Shown here in pieces: positions 24,362-33,416 of a stretch of DNA of 64,000 bases. The stretch covers positions 806,001-870,000 of the forward strand of contig NZ_CP011273.1 in assembly GCF_001610895.1 (NCBI RefSeq). The letters run 5' to 3'. Below the pieces are notes generated by a model. That model was not told the DNA's origin, did not search any database, and saw only the letters and a list, made by a program, of their open reading frames with translations. A program made the translations under genes and the position numbers. Every line of letters starts with the position of its first letter. The stretch's first letter is position 1. The DNA is from Planctomyces sp. SH-PL62. Its GTDB lineage: Bacteria > Planctomycetota > Planctomycetia > Isosphaerales > Isosphaeraceae.

Positions 24362-27217
24362 ATGTCCACGAACGCCAAGCCGTATAAAGAGACCTTGAAC
24401 CTGCCCGCCACCGGGTTCGAGATGAAGGCCAACCTGCCCGCCCGCGAGCCGAAGATGCAGGAGAGCTGGCGCGAGCAGGACCTCTACGGCCAGCTCCGCC
24501 GCGCCCGCAAGGAGGCCCCCCGCCGCGTGCTCCACGACGGCCCGCCGTACGCCAACGGCGACATCCACATGGGGACGGCCCTCAACAAGATGCTCAAGGA
24601 CTTCGTCGTCCGCTCGCTCTCGATGCGCGGCTTCGACAGCCCTTACGTCCCCGGCTGGGACACCCACGGCCTGCCGATCGAGCACAAGGTCATGAAGGAC
24701 CTGGGCTCGAAGGCCGCGTCCCTCAGCCGCGCCGAGATCCGCGAGCTCTGCCGCGTCGAGGCCATGAAGTGGGTCGACGTCCAGCGCGCGCAGTTCCGCC
24801 GCCTGGGAGTGCTCGGCGACTGGGACGATCCCTACCTGACCCTCGACCACCGCTACGAGGCCGGGATCGTCGACGTCCTGGCCGACCTCCTCGACGGCGG
24901 CTACGTCTTCCGCCAGCTCAAGCCGATCCACTGGTGCACCTCCGACCAGACCGCGCTGGCCGAGGCCGAGCTGGAGTACCGCGACTCGACCTCGCCCAGC
25001 ATCTACGTCAACTTCCCGATGGTCGCCGGCGTCCCCGACGCCTGGCTCCAGGCCGACGGCTCGAAGGCCGAGGACTGGCGGGCGATGATCTGGACGACGA
25101 CCCCCTGGACCCTCCCGGCCAACGTCGCCATCGCCGTCCACCCCGACCTGACCTACGCCGGCGTCCGCTACACCGACCCCGAGTCCGGCCGGACCGTCCG
25201 CACGATCCTGGGGGCGGACCTCGTCGCCAGGGTCATGGAGCTGAAGAGGGTCGCCGACTTCGTCGAGGTCGGCCGCTGCAAGGGTCGCGAGCTGGAGCAC
25301 GCGGAGTACCGCCACCCGTTCGTGCAGCGGGTCTCGCCGATCGTGCTGGCGACCTACGTCAGCGTCGACGACGGCACCGGGCTGGTCCACACCGCCCCCG
25401 GCCACGGCGGCGAGGACTACCTGACCGGGCGCGCCTATCAACTCCCGGTCCTGAGCCCGGTCGACCCGGCGGGCAAGTTCACCGACGAGGCCCCCGAATG
25501 GCTCGTCGGCCTCCACGTCCTGGCGGGCAATCCCAAGGTCGTCGCTCATCTCAAGGAGTCGGGCGACCTCTACGTCGAGACGCCGCTGACGCACAGCTAC
25601 CCCCATTGCTGGCGCTGCAAGAAGCCGGTCATCTTCCGGGCGACCGAGCAGTGGTTCGTCGGCGTGGACCGCAACGACCTTCGCGGGCGGACGTTGGAGG
25701 AGATCAAGAACGTCAAGTGGTATCCCGAGTGGGGCCAGTCGCGGATCGAGGCGATGGTGTCGCTCCGGCCGGACTGGTGCATCAGCCGCCAGCGGTCGTG
25801 GGGCGTGCCGATCCCGGCCCTGGGCTGCACCGCCTGCAACGCCCAGCTCCTCACCGCCGAGACCGCCCGCCATTTCCGCGACCTCTTCCGCAAGGAAGGG
25901 GCCGACGCCTGGTTCGGCAAGCCCGTCGAGGAGATCCTCCCCCCCGGCGCGAAGTGCCCCCAATGCGGCGGGACCAGCTTCCGCAAGGAAGGGGACATCC
26001 TGGACGTCTGGTTCGAATCCGGATCCAGCCACCGGGCCGTGCTGGCCGGGGGCGGGGGCTTCGAACTGGGCTTCCCCGCGCACATGTACCTGGAGGGCTC
26101 CGACCAGCATCGCGGCTGGTTCCAGTCGTCGATCCTGACGGCGGTCGGGACCACGGGGAAGGCCCCGTTCGAGAGCATCCTGACCCACGGGTTCGTCGTC
26201 GACGACAAGGGCCGGAAGATGGCCAAGTCCGAGGGCAACGCCATCCCCGCCGTCAAGGCGACCGAGCAGCACGGCGCCGACGTCCTCCGGCTCATGGTCT
26301 CCAGCATGGACTACGCCGACGACATCCGGATCAGCGAACGCTCGATCAAGGAAGCGTCCGAGGCGTATCGCAAGATCCGCAACACGTTCCGCTACCTCCT
26401 GGGGAACCTGGAGGACTACGCCGGGTTCGACCCGACGACCGTCGACCTGGCGACCCTCCACGAGATCGACCACTGGGCCCTCGGCCAGCTCAACCAGGTG
26501 ATCCGCGACGCCCTCGCCGCCTATGAGCGGTTCGAGTTCTACCGGGTCTATTCGCGGATCTACCAGTTCTTCTCGGTGGAGCTGTCGAGCTTCTACCTCG
26601 ACGTGCTGAAGGACCGGCTCTACGCCGAGGAGCCCCTGGGCCCCGACCGCCGCGCCGCGCAGTTCGTCCTGTCCAAGCTGCACGACGTCCTGACCCGGCT
26701 GCTGGCGCCGATCCTCCCGCACACGGCCGAGGAATCCTGGGGCTACCTGCCGCACGGCCAGGGCTTCCCGGCGAGCGTCCACCTGGCGACGTTCCCCGAG
26801 CCCGACCCCCGCTGGGACGACCACGAGCGCGACGCGCGCTGGGACGTCCTCAGCGAGGCCCGCGACGCCATCCTCCGGGCGCTCGAAGGGCTTCGCAAGG
26901 ACAAGACGATCGGCAGCGCCCAGGAGGCGTCCGTGGTGATCACGGTCCCGACGGCCGACCTGCCGCTCCTCCAGGCCGACCGCGACCTGCTGGCGACCAT
27001 CTGCCTGGTCTCGGAAGTCGAGGTCCGCGAGGCGGAAGGGGCCCCGGCGGCCGGCGCCGATCGGTTCGCGGTGTCGGCCTCGCGCTCGTCGTACGGCAAG
27101 TGCGAGCGTTGCTGGAACTACCGGCCGAGCGTCGGCCGGGCCGCCGAACACCCGACGCTCTGCGAGCGCTGCGTCCGCGTCGTGACGGCCCAGGCCGAGA
27201 AGGGCCCGGCCCGATGA
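24362..27217 (+). CDS. ileS: Isoleucyl-tRNA synthetase
   Basis: A 951-residue class I synthetase that charges tRNA-Ile. The HIGH-type motif is PPYANGDIHMGT (61-72) and the KMSKS-type motif is KMAKS (619-623). The editing domain (CP1) includes the TTTPWTLPANVAI stretch, and the C-terminal zinc finger has C914, C917, C934 and C937 as in eubacterial-type IleRS. Its size and zinc finger resemble the E. coli type rather than the larger eukaryote-like mupirocin-resistant type. The last codon overlaps the purN ATG by four bases. Confidence 0.98.
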   Translation: MSTNAKPYKETLNLPATGFEMKANLPAREPKMQESWREQDLYGQLRRARKEAPRRVLHDGPPYANGDIHMGTALNKMLKDFVVRSLSMRGFDSPYVPGWDTHGLPIEHKVMKDLGSKAASLSRAEIRELCRVEAMKWVDVQRAQFRRLGVLGDWDDPYLTLDHRYEAGIVDVLADLLDGGYVFRQLKPIHWCTSDQTALAEAELEYRDSTSPSIYVNFPMVAGVPDAWLQADGSKAEDWRAMIWTTTPWTLPANVAIAVHPDLTYAGVRYTDPESGRTVRTILGADLVARVMELKRVADFVEVGRCKGRELEHAEYRHPFVQRVSPIVLATYVSVDDGTGLVHTAPGHGGEDYLTGRAYQLPVLSPVDPAGKFTDEAPEWLVGLHVLAGNPKVVAHLKESGDLYVETPLTHSYPHCWRCKKPVIFRATEQWFVGVDRNDLRGRTLEEIKNVKWYPEWGQSRIEAMVSLRPDWCISRQRSWGVPIPALGCTACNAQLLTAETARHFRDLFRKEGADAWFGKPVEEILPPGAKCPQCGGTSFRKEGDILDVWFESGSSHRAVLAGGGGFELGFPAHMYLEGSDQHRGWFQSSILTAVGTTGKAPFESILTHGFVVDDKGRKMAKSEGNAIPAVKATEQHGADVLRLMVSSMDYADDIRISERSIKEASEAYRKIRNTFRYLLGNLEDYAGFDPTTVDLATLHEIDHWALGQLNQVIRDALAAYERFEFYRVYSRIYQFFSVELSSFYLDVLKDRLYAEEPLGPDRRAAQFVLSKLHDVLTRLLAPILPHTAEESWGYLPHGQGFPASVHLATFPEPDPRWDDHERDARWDVLSEARDAILRALEGLRKDKTIGSAQEASVVITVPTADLPLLQADRDLLATICLVSEVEVREAEGAPAAGADRFAVSASRSSYGKCERCWNYRPSVGRAAEHPTLCERCVRVVTAQAEKGPAR

Positions 27218-27894
27218 CCTCGACGCCGAGCGGCCCCCCGCGCCGGCCGATCTCGCCGATCCGGCTGGGGGTCTGCGTCTCCGGGGGCGGCACCACGCTC
27301 CAGAACCTGCTCGACCGGATCGAAGCCGGGACGCTCGACGCCCGGGTCGTCCAGGTCGTCGCCAGCCGCGGCGGGATCGCCGCGATCGCCAGGGCCGAGA
27401 AGGTCGGGCTCCCCGTCGCCGTCGCCGACTCGGCCAGGCAACGGACCGACCTCGAAGCCTTCAGCGCGTCGGTCTTCGATCCGATCCGGGAGAGCGGGGC
27501 GGACCTCGTCCTGCTCGCCGGATTCCTCGCCCTGGTCAAGATCCCCGACGACTTCAAGGGGAGGGTCGTCAACATCCACCCCGGCCTGATCCCGTCGTTC
27601 TGCGGCAAGGGCTACTATGGCGATCGCGTCCACCAGGCCGCTCTCGACTACGGCGTGAAGATCAGCGGCTGCACCGTCCACTTCGCCAGCGACGAGTACG
27701 ACGAAGGCCCGATCATCCTCCAGAAGACCGTCCCCGTGCTGGAAGGCGACGACGCCCGCGCCCTGGCCGCCCGCGTCTTCGAGGCCGAACGCGAGGCCCT
27801 CCCCGAAGCCGTCGCCCTCTATGCCTCCGGCCGCCTTCGCATCGAAGGCCGTCGGGTGCGGATCGTCTCGCCGGGAGACGAGCCGGACGTCTGA
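27214..27894 (+). CDS. purN: Phosphoribosylglycinamide formyltransferase
   Basis: A 226-residue GAR transformylase that transfers the formyl group of 10-formyltetrahydrofolate to GAR in de novo purine synthesis. The phosphate-binding loop VSGGGTTLQNLL is at residues 22-33. The catalytic triad residues are N120 and H122 in NIHPGLIPSF, and D160 in HFASDEYDEGP, matching E. coli N106, H108 and D144. I placed the start at the ATG overlapping the ileS stop; the open frame extends further into ileS but the N-terminus fits here. The first ~15 residues are a proline-rich extension. Coupled translation with ileS is likely. Confidence 0.95.
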   Translation: MTSTPSGPPRRPISPIRLGVCVSGGGTTLQNLLDRIEAGTLDARVVQVVASRGGIAAIARAEKVGLPVAVADSARQRTDLEAFSASVFDPIRESGADLVLLAGFLALVKIPDDFKGRVVNIHPGLIPSFCGKGYYGDRVHQAALDYGVKISGCTVHFASDEYDEGPIILQKTVPVLEGDDARALAARVFEAEREALPEAVALYASGRLRIEGRRVRIVSPGDEPDV

Positions 27895-27925
27895 TCTCGT
27901 CTCCTCCCTCCCCGATCCTCTTGGC

Positions 27926-28420
27926 TCACCGGACGTCCGGGATGCCGGGATGATCCGCCGGGCGGGGACCGGGCGCGGGCCAGTGGAACGTGCGCTCGTC
28001 CTCGCGGATCGAGACGTCGTTGATGCTGGCCTCGCGACGGCGCATCAGGCCCTTCTCGTCGAACTCCCACAGCTCGTTGCCGTAGCTGCGATACCAGCGG
28101 CCCGAATCGTCGCGCCACTCGTAGCGGAATCGGACGGCGATGTGGGCGTCGGTGAAGGCCCACAAGGCCTTGACCAGCCGGTAGTCAAGCTCCTTCGCCC
28201 ACTTGCGGGCGAGGAAGGCCCGGATCTCGTCGCGACCGACGAGGAATTCCGAGCGGTTGCGCCACGCGGAGTCCTCGGTGTAGGCGAGGGCCACGCGGTC
28301 GGGATCGCGCGAGTTCCAGGCGTCCTCGGCCGCCCGGACTTTCCGAGCGGCCGACTCCGCCGTGAAGGGGGGCGCGTTCGCCGAAGGGCCCTGGGACGCG
28401 GCCGGCGTTTGCGAGTTCAT
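27926..28420 (-). CDS. NTF2-like (DUF1348/SnoaL-like) protein
   Basis: A 164-residue protein whose core (residues 20-155) has the nuclear-transport-factor-2-like fold pattern: an initial helix [27 protein letters not shown], then a [22 protein letters not shown] segment and the strand [26 protein letters not shown]. This closely matches the DUF1348 family, whose function is not established. A consensus AGGAGAG precedes the ATG. It is the last gene of a minus-strand group, 33 bases after the GH127-type gene, and converges with purN 31 bases away. Confidence 0.88.
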   Translation of the reverse strand: MNSQTPAASQGPSANAPPFTAESAARKVRAAEDAWNSRDPDRVALAYTEDSAWRNRSEFLVGRDEIRAFLARKWAKELDYRLVKALWAFTDAHIAVRFRYEWRDDSGRWYRSYGNELWEFDEKGLMRRREASINDVSIREDERTFHWPAPGPRPADHPGIPDVR

Positions 28421-28453
28421 CGGACTCTCCTGCGAGCGTAAAAGGCGAAGGGC

Positions 28454-30781
28454 TTACTCCGAGAACGCCTCCAGCTCCGCGCAGGAGGAGAAGGCCTGAT
28501 CGGGGGCGTCGCCCGAGGCGGGGACGCCGACGACGCGAACGCCTCGCGCGGCGACGGGCTCCTTGAGCTTCAGTTCGAACGGCTGGCCGGGCTTGAGGTC
28601 GGCGGCCTGGGTCGCGGTCGCGGCGGGGTAGTCGGCCAGCTCGCCGATGGTCTCCCAGGGGCCCTCGGCGTCGCGTCGGATCTGCACGCGCGGCTTCCCC
28701 TTCGTCGCGTCGAACCAGCCGCCGTCGTGGAAGGTTCGGCCGTGCCGGAAGACGACGCGACGGACCGGGGTCGGCTCGGTGAGGGCGACGGCGTACCAAT
28801 CTTCGCCGTCCTTCGGCTTGCGGGCGTCGAAGGTCACGACGTAGGTCTCCGGATCGCCGTCGTTGATCGAGCCGCCGACGTTCCCCTCGCGCGAGCGGGA
28901 CTCCTCGGCGTAGGCGAGGATCGAGTCGCGCACGGCGAGCGGGACGCCCGGCGCGCGGAGCCAGACGCGATACGCGCCGCCGGTCGAGCCGGCGTCGGCG
29001 AACGGCACGAGGACGGCGGGGGACGGGGCGGCGTTGGGATCGCGGCCGACGACCGGCAGGCGGAACGCCAGGTCCTGGCCCGGGACCGCCTCGACCTTCT
29101 CGAAGGCCGTCAGGCCGACGGCCCTCGCGGGGGGGCCGCCGGGGTTTCGGGCCTCGTCGTACGCCAGGACGAACGGGCCCCAGGTCAGCGCCGCGCAGTC
29201 GGGGTTGGAAACGCCGCCGGGGACCGCCCTCGGCTCCAAATCGACGTTGACCTGGATCGTCGTGCCGTCGCGCCAATCATTGGACGAGAGCACGATCGAG
29301 CCGTCCGGCAGGACCTTCAACTCGGAGGACGAGCCCTTCGTCGAGACCCGAAGCGTGCGGCTCCAGGCCGGCTTCGGGATCACGATCGAGAGGGCGAACG
29401 GCCCGAAGGCGCGAAGCGTCATCGTCGAGGTCCCCGATCGCGGGAACTCGCTCGACTGGTCGATCACGACGTCGCGGCCGGCGACCGGGAACGTCGCCTC
29501 CGAGGTCTCCCGCGTCTCGACGATCACCGCGTCGCGGCCCTCCCACTCGGTCGTCAGGTAGGCCGCCTGCACGACCAGGGCCATGCCGCGAGGCCCGCTG
29601 GAGTGGCAGCAGGTGATATGGGCGTCGTACTGCTTCCGGCCTTCCAGGGCCGTGTAATAGCACCAGTCGTCGCCCGCCGGATGCTGAGCCGCGGCCAGGT
29701 GGTTGTACGCGGCCAGTTCGATCGCCTCGGCGTACTTCCGCTCGCCGGTGAACCGCAGCAGTTGCAGCGAGAGCTGGATCCAGGTGGTCGTCACGCAGAC
29801 CTCGCCGATGTGGGCGCCGACCGAATTCGGCAGGACGTGGGCCTCGTGGAAGTGCTCTCCCGCGCTGGCCGAGCCGGTGACGTACAGCCGGTTGGCGACG
29901 ACGTCGTCCCAGGCGTGGATCACGGGGTCGAGGTACGCCCGGTCGCCCGTCGCGCGGGCCAGCTCGCAGAGGCCGACGAGGTTCGAGAGCATCTCATACG
30001 CCTTGCCGTTGCCGACCTCGTCCACCCCCTTGCCGGCCGTGAGGCGCGACAGGATCTCCGGCCCGCCGGCCTCGTCCCACGACTTCACGAGGTAGCGGGC
30101 GAAGTCCAGATATCGCGCGTCGCCGGTGGAGCGGTACAGCAGGACGATCGGCTCCAGGACGCTGGTCGCCGCCATGCCGACGTGGGTGCCGGCTTCCAGG
30201 ATGCTCCGCTTCGCCGGGAAGGTCGCGATCAGCAGGTCGCCCATGCGCCGGCAGGCGTCGAGCGCGGCGGGATCGCCGGTGTACTGGTGATAGGTCAGCA
30301 GCCCGATCAAATTGTACTTGTGCGACCAGACGTCCCAGTCGGCGCCGGGAAAGAGGCCGAACCGCTTCTCCGGGACGTAGGTGCCGAGATAGCCGTCGGG
30401 CTCCTGGCAGGCGACCAAATCGGCGACGACCTTGTCGAGCTTCGCCTTGAGGGCGGGATCGCCGGTGTTCGCCCAGGCGAGGGTCGCCGCGTGCAGCCAC
30501 TTGCCGACGTGCTCGCCGATCCAGGGGTGGCTCCCCGGCCGCTTCCGATAGCCCGCGAGCAGCGGCTCGACGTCCACGTTCAGGAGCCGGACCTTCTCAT
30601 TCAGCGCGACCCGATTCCCCAGCCAGCCCCCCAGCTTGATGCGGGACGGAGAGAGCAGGCGGGCCGCGTCCGGCAGCCTGTCGGGCGTCTTGTAGGCGAG
30701 GGGCTCGATCCGGTCGGCCGACGCCGTCGACGGGGCCGTCAGCCCGACCAAAAGTGAGAGGAGCAGGGTCGTCCGCTTCAT
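28454..30781 (-). CDS. Secreted GH127-type glycoside hydrolase (beta-L-arabinofuranosidase-like)
   Basis: The 775-residue protein has a signal peptide (residues 1-22, cleavage after ASA) followed by an (alpha/alpha)6-barrel of the GH127/DUF1680 family. In the characterised enzyme HypBA1 a zinc ion is bound by a Glu, a Cys two residues later, and a Cys-Cys pair. Here E327 and C329 (GEVC) and C391-C392 (ITCCHSSGPRG) fit that pattern, so activity on arabinofuranosides or related sugars is likely. Residues about 600-775 resemble a galactose-binding-like tail (YAVALTEPTPVRRVVFRHG). The gene is downstream of a PIG-L deacetylase gene by 35 bases and upstream of the NTF2-like gene by 33 bases, an apparent operon. 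Confidence 0.9.
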   Translation of the reverse strand: MKRTTLLLSLLVGLTAPSTASADRIEPLAYKTPDRLPDAARLLSPSRIKLGGWLGNRVALNEKVRLLNVDVEPLLAGYRKRPGSHPWIGEHVGKWLHAATLAWANTGDPALKAKLDKVVADLVACQEPDGYLGTYVPEKRFGLFPGADWDVWSHKYNLIGLLTYHQYTGDPAALDACRRMGDLLIATFPAKRSILEAGTHVGMAATSVLEPIVLLYRSTGDARYLDFARYLVKSWDEAGGPEILSRLTAGKGVDEVGNGKAYEMLSNLVGLCELARATGDRAYLDPVIHAWDDVVANRLYVTGSASAGEHFHEAHVLPNSVGAHIGEVCVTTTWIQLSLQLLRFTGERKYAEAIELAAYNHLAAAQHPAGDDWCYYTALEGRKQYDAHITCCHSSGPRGMALVVQAAYLTTEWEGRDAVIVETRETSEATFPVAGRDVVIDQSSEFPRSGTSTMTLRAFGPFALSIVIPKPAWSRTLRVSTKGSSSELKVLPDGSIVLSSNDWRDGTTIQVNVDLEPRAVPGGVSNPDCAALTWGPFVLAYDEARNPGGPPARAVGLTAFEKVEAVPGQDLAFRLPVVGRDPNAAPSPAVLVPFADAGSTGGAYRVWLRAPGVPLAVRDSILAYAEESRSREGNVGGSINDGDPETYVVTFDARKPKDGEDWYAVALTEPTPVRRVVFRHGRTFHDGGWFDATKGKPRVQIRRDAEGPWETIGELADYPAATATQAADLKPGQPFELKLKEPVAARGVRVVGVPASGDAPDQAFSSCAELEAFSE

Positions 30782-30816
30782 GGCGATGGTCCTGGATGTC
30801 GAGGTGCGTCGCGAGG

Positions 30817-31509
30817 TCAGAGCAGCAGGGAGTCGAGCCGCGCCAGGCCGACGGGCTCGCGGCTGGCGAACGGCTCGGCGTGCCCGACGCCGACCATGTG
30901 GCCCCAGTATCGGGTGCGGTCGCAGACCGATTCGATCACGCCCGGTCGCCCCGCCGGCTGGTTGTCGACGAGCTGCGAGCGATAGCAGTTCAGCGCGGCG
31001 ACCTTGGCGTCGAGTTCCTCGGAGATGTCGAGCACCAGGCTGGGCCGCTCGGTGATTCGCAGGTGGACGCTGAAGTAGTAGAGGATGCGCGCGGGGTGGA
31101 ACGGCTCTCCGGGGATGTCGGACTTGGAAAGCTTGCTCCAGAATCGGGCGTCCTCGACGAGCTTGGTGGCCGCGGTGTGGTCCGGGTGGGCGTCTTCCCA
31201 GTAGGGGGCGAAGATCAGGCGGGGGCGGACTCGTCGGAAGACCGCCGCGAGCGCCCGGCGGCTGGCCAGGTCGGGCTGGAGGCTCCGGTTCGGGAGGCCC
31301 AGGTTCTCACGCCAGGGGTTTCCCAGCTTCGCGTTCGCGGCGGCCGTCTCGGCCTTCCGGATTTCCAGGCTGCCGAGCGGGGTGGGCTCGCCGCTGGTGA
31401 GGTCGAGGACGCCGACCTTCCAGCCTTGCTTCCGGAGTCGGAGGATCGTCCCGCCGACCCCGAGTTCCGCGTCGTCGGGATGGGGAGACACGACCAGGGC
31501 GTCGAGCAT
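30817..31509 (-). CDS. PIG-L family deacetylase (BshB1-like)
   Basis: A 230-residue member of the PIG-L/LmbE zinc-dependent deacetylase family, which removes acetyl groups from N-acetylglucosamine-containing compounds. The metal site begins with SPHPDDAELGVGG (residues 8-20), a form typical of BshB1, the malate-glucosamine deacetylase of bacillithiol synthesis. A second metal-binding His lies in WEDAHPDHTAA. The start was set at the ATG at 31509 because the upstream extension lacks family residues. I do not name it bshB1 since bshA and bshC are not visible and planctomycete members may act on other glycoconjugates. It heads an operon with the GH127-type gene, which suggests sugar processing. 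Confidence 0.85.
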   Translation of the reverse strand: MLDALVVSPHPDDAELGVGGTILRLRKQGWKVGVLDLTSGEPTPLGSLEIRKAETAAANAKLGNPWRENLGLPNRSLQPDLASRRALAAVFRRVRPRLIFAPYWEDAHPDHTAATKLVEDARFWSKLSKSDIPGEPFHPARILYYFSVHLRITERPSLVLDISEELDAKVAALNCYRSQLVDNQPAGRPGVIESVCDRTRYWGHMVGVGHAEPFASREPVGLARLDSLLL

Positions 31510-31681
31510 GAGAACGTCCCGCCTGGGGGTTCGAGGCGTCTGCCGCCGAGCCCCGCGACCCGCGCCGGCCCGTCGAACCGTCTCGATCAGATTACCCTGC
31601 TCAGGGCCGAAGCGACAGGGGAGCGATCGACGGCCCCGTCGCCGGCCGGGACGACTGGCGAGAGACACCCCAGGGAGAAGG
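31510..31681. other. Spacer upstream of the deacetylase
   Basis: This 172-base region should hold the promoter of the minus-strand operon and precedes the plus-strand coding remnant. I see no clear promoter hexamers. The deacetylase frame stays open through it, but without recognisable protein features. Confidence 0.3.
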
Positions 31682-31900
31682 ACTCCGGACGCTTACGCCG
31701 CCCGCGCCGTCCTGGCGGGACGGCGGAACCAAGGGGAGGCCGAGGAGCGGGACCGACGCCTGGACGACCTGGCCCGTCGCGACCTGGCCGCGCGATCGGT
31801 CCGGACGGCGGAGTTCCGGACCCGGATCGACGAGACTCGCCGGGGCCATCGCGGCAAGTCCGCCCTCACCGCGAGGCTCGATCGCATGTTCGGGAAGTGA
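31682..31900 (+). pseudogene. Possible coding remnant or unannotated small gene
   Basis: From 31682 to a TGA at 31898-31900 a plus-strand frame encodes about 72 residues with natural composition and high GC3: a Glu/Arg/Asp-rich helix (RNQGEAEERDRRLDDL) and a C-terminal ALTARLDRMFGK. No ATG, GTG or TTG with a ribosome-binding site is found upstream in frame. It may be the 3' end of a decayed gene, or a small protein beginning at an unusual codon. I do not recognise a family. Confidence 0.3.
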
Positions 31901-31916
31901 GCCCGAGCCGCGGCGC

Positions 31917-31953
31917 ATAAAAGAGGCGAGCCGGGGCGTCGACCCGCTCGCCT
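31917..31953 (-). terminator. Terminator of the histone-like gene
   Basis: On the minus strand the stem AGGCGAGC (31953-31946) with GCTCGCCT (31931-31924) is followed by CTTTTATG. It lies 24 bases after the stop of the minus-strand gene at 31977-32468, and may also halt plus-strand transcription. Confidence 0.6.
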
Positions 31954-31976
31954 GCGTGGGAATTCCGGGAGGCTCG

Positions 31977-32468
31977 TCACGCCGGGGGGGACGTCTTCTT
32001 GGCGGACGACCTGGCCTTGGCGGCGGGCTTCGCCTTGGCGGCGGGCTTGGCCTTCGCCTTGGAGGCGGTCTTGGCTTCGGGGGCGGCCGATTTCGCGGCG
32101 GCGGCCTTCTTCGGCGCGGGCTTGGTCTTGGCCTCGGCCTTGGGGGCGTCCGCCTTGACGGTGGTCTTGACCTTGGTCTGCGTCTTGGCCTTGGGGGCGG
32201 CGGCCTTCGCCTTGGGCTTGGCCTTGGCTTTCTTGGGCACCGCGTCGGTACCGGGGAGCGAGGCCGCGACGGCCTCGACGACCTCCGCCCCCTTGTCGCG
32301 GACGGCCTCGGCGCCCGAGGCGATCGATTCACCGGCGGCCTTGGCCGCGGCGGCGACCTGGCCCGGAAGCTTCTTGGCCGCCTTCTTCGTGGCGACGGCG
32401 GCCTCGACGACCGTCTCCTTCACGCTCTCCGCGACCGTCTTCGATTTCGTCTTCTTCGTCGGGCTCAT
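31977..32468 (-). CDS. Histone H1-like Lys/Ala/Pro-rich protein
   Basis: A 163-residue highly basic protein. Residues 1-75 form Ala-rich helices (VKETVVEAAVATKKAAKK, then GESIASGAEAVRDKGAEVV). Residues 78-163 are low complexity, with repeated KAKAKPAAK, APKAK and KKAAA units typical of bacterial histone-H1-like or AlgP-like DNA-binding proteins. Such tails bind nucleic acid electrostatically, so nucleoid condensation is a reasonable inference for a planctomycete. Repeats encoding the tail make its length prone to variation. The gene is monocistronic with its own terminator. Confidence 0.78.
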   Translation of the reverse strand: MSPTKKTKSKTVAESVKETVVEAAVATKKAAKKLPGQVAAAAKAAGESIASGAEAVRDKGAEVVEAVAASLPGTDAVPKKAKAKPKAKAAAPKAKTQTKVKTTVKADAPKAEAKTKPAPKKAAAAKSAAPEAKTASKAKAKPAAKAKPAAKARSSAKKTSPPA

Positions 32469-32837
32469 GTCGACCTCTCGTGGGGGGCTGGGGCTGGAGC
32501 GACCTGATCCTCGCTGCGCCGCGACGCCCGCCGGGCCGCGCCCCGCGGGGTCGAATCGAGGGTGATCGGGATGCCGACCGTGCGAGGCGACTTCGACGCG
32601 CGATCGCGGAAGTCCCTCCGGGAATTCTAACCCACGAACGAAGTCCGTGAGATCGTGTTTTGTTGATTCGAACCCGTTTGGAAACGTGCTTGCGACCCGT
32701 CGCCGCCGAACGAGGGCAAGCCGTGACGGGTGCGGCGAGATTGCCGCGCCGCCCTGGCACGGACCAGACCCGTCCGGCCATGATGAGGACGGGAGTGCGA
32801 GCCGTCGCGGCCGCGCGAGTCAATTGGAGACGCCGTG
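32469..32837. other. Divergent intergenic region
   Basis: This region of about 370 bases lies between the histone-like gene and the membrane-protein gene. Apart from an AT-richer patch at 32640-32700, which may carry promoters for either side, I see no named element and no coding potential that outcompetes noise. Confidence 0.35.
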
Positions 32838-33416
32838 ATGAACGTCGATTCGAGGGTCCGAGCATCTCGGGAGCTGGATGAGAGCCGCCCCGGCGCGATC
32901 ATCGCGCTGGCGGCCTGGGGCGTGGCGATGGGGGCCGCGCTCGGCGGCCTTACGAACGCGATCAACGGCCGGGTGAGTCCCGAGTACTTTCGCGCCGTCA
33001 TGCACTGGGAGCGGGTGCTCGACGTGGCGCGGGCGAGCGTCGCGCAGGGGATCTTCGAGGGGCTCCTGTTCGGGCTCGGCCTCTCGATGATCTTCACGTC
33101 GACGGTCGGCATGGTGAGCCACGCGCGGTGCCCGCTACGGGTCTCGGGGAAGTACCTGCTGGCGATCGGCGGGGCGGCGTTGGCGTGCTGGGTGATCGGC
33201 GGGCTGCTGGCGACGGGGCTCGCGACGCTCAGCCCGGAGTTCTACCGTGAGGCCTTCCGCGCCGCCCCCGAGGAGCCCGGCGCGCTGATCCGCTTCGCCT
33301 GGGTCGGGGGCTCGATCTGGGGATTGCAGTTCGGCGGATTGGCCGCAGTGATCGTGGCGTCAGTCCTGTTCCGGGCGTGGTGGCGGTCGAACCTCGCATA
33401 CCCGACGCCCGCGTGA
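32838..33416 (+). CDS. Hypothetical membrane protein
   Basis: The 192-residue product has about four hydrophobic helices: residues 19-40 (AIIALAAWGVAMGAALGG), 72-92 (GIFEGLLFGLGLSMIFTS), 107-131 (YLLAIGGAALACWVIGGLLATG) and 165-185 (LQFGGLAAVIVASVLF). No family is recognised. The loop between the first two helices contains SPEYFRAVMHWERVLDVARA. I chose the ATG at 32838 because GGAG at 32826-32829 has good spacing; a GTG immediately before it is possible. No operon partner. Confidence 0.72.
   Translation: MNVDSRVRASRELDESRPGAIIALAAWGVAMGAALGGLTNAINGRVSPEYFRAVMHWERVLDVARASVAQGIFEGLLFGLGLSMIFTSTVGMVSHARCPLRVSGKYLLAIGGAALACWVIGGLLATGLATLSPEFYREAFRAAPEEPGALIRFAWVGGSIWGLQFGGLAAVIVASVLFRAWWRSNLAYPTPA

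Noticed and set aside
22192-24432. Minus-strand Ser-rich and Arg-rich frames opposite the acidic protein and phosphorylase genes
   Set aside because: They are the complements of GAC/GAG repeats and of an intact phosphorylase; a strong plus-strand terminator lies within them.
24227-27151. Very long minus-strand open frame opposite ileS
   Set aside because: Antisense shadow of ileS; no start signal and no recognisable domain.
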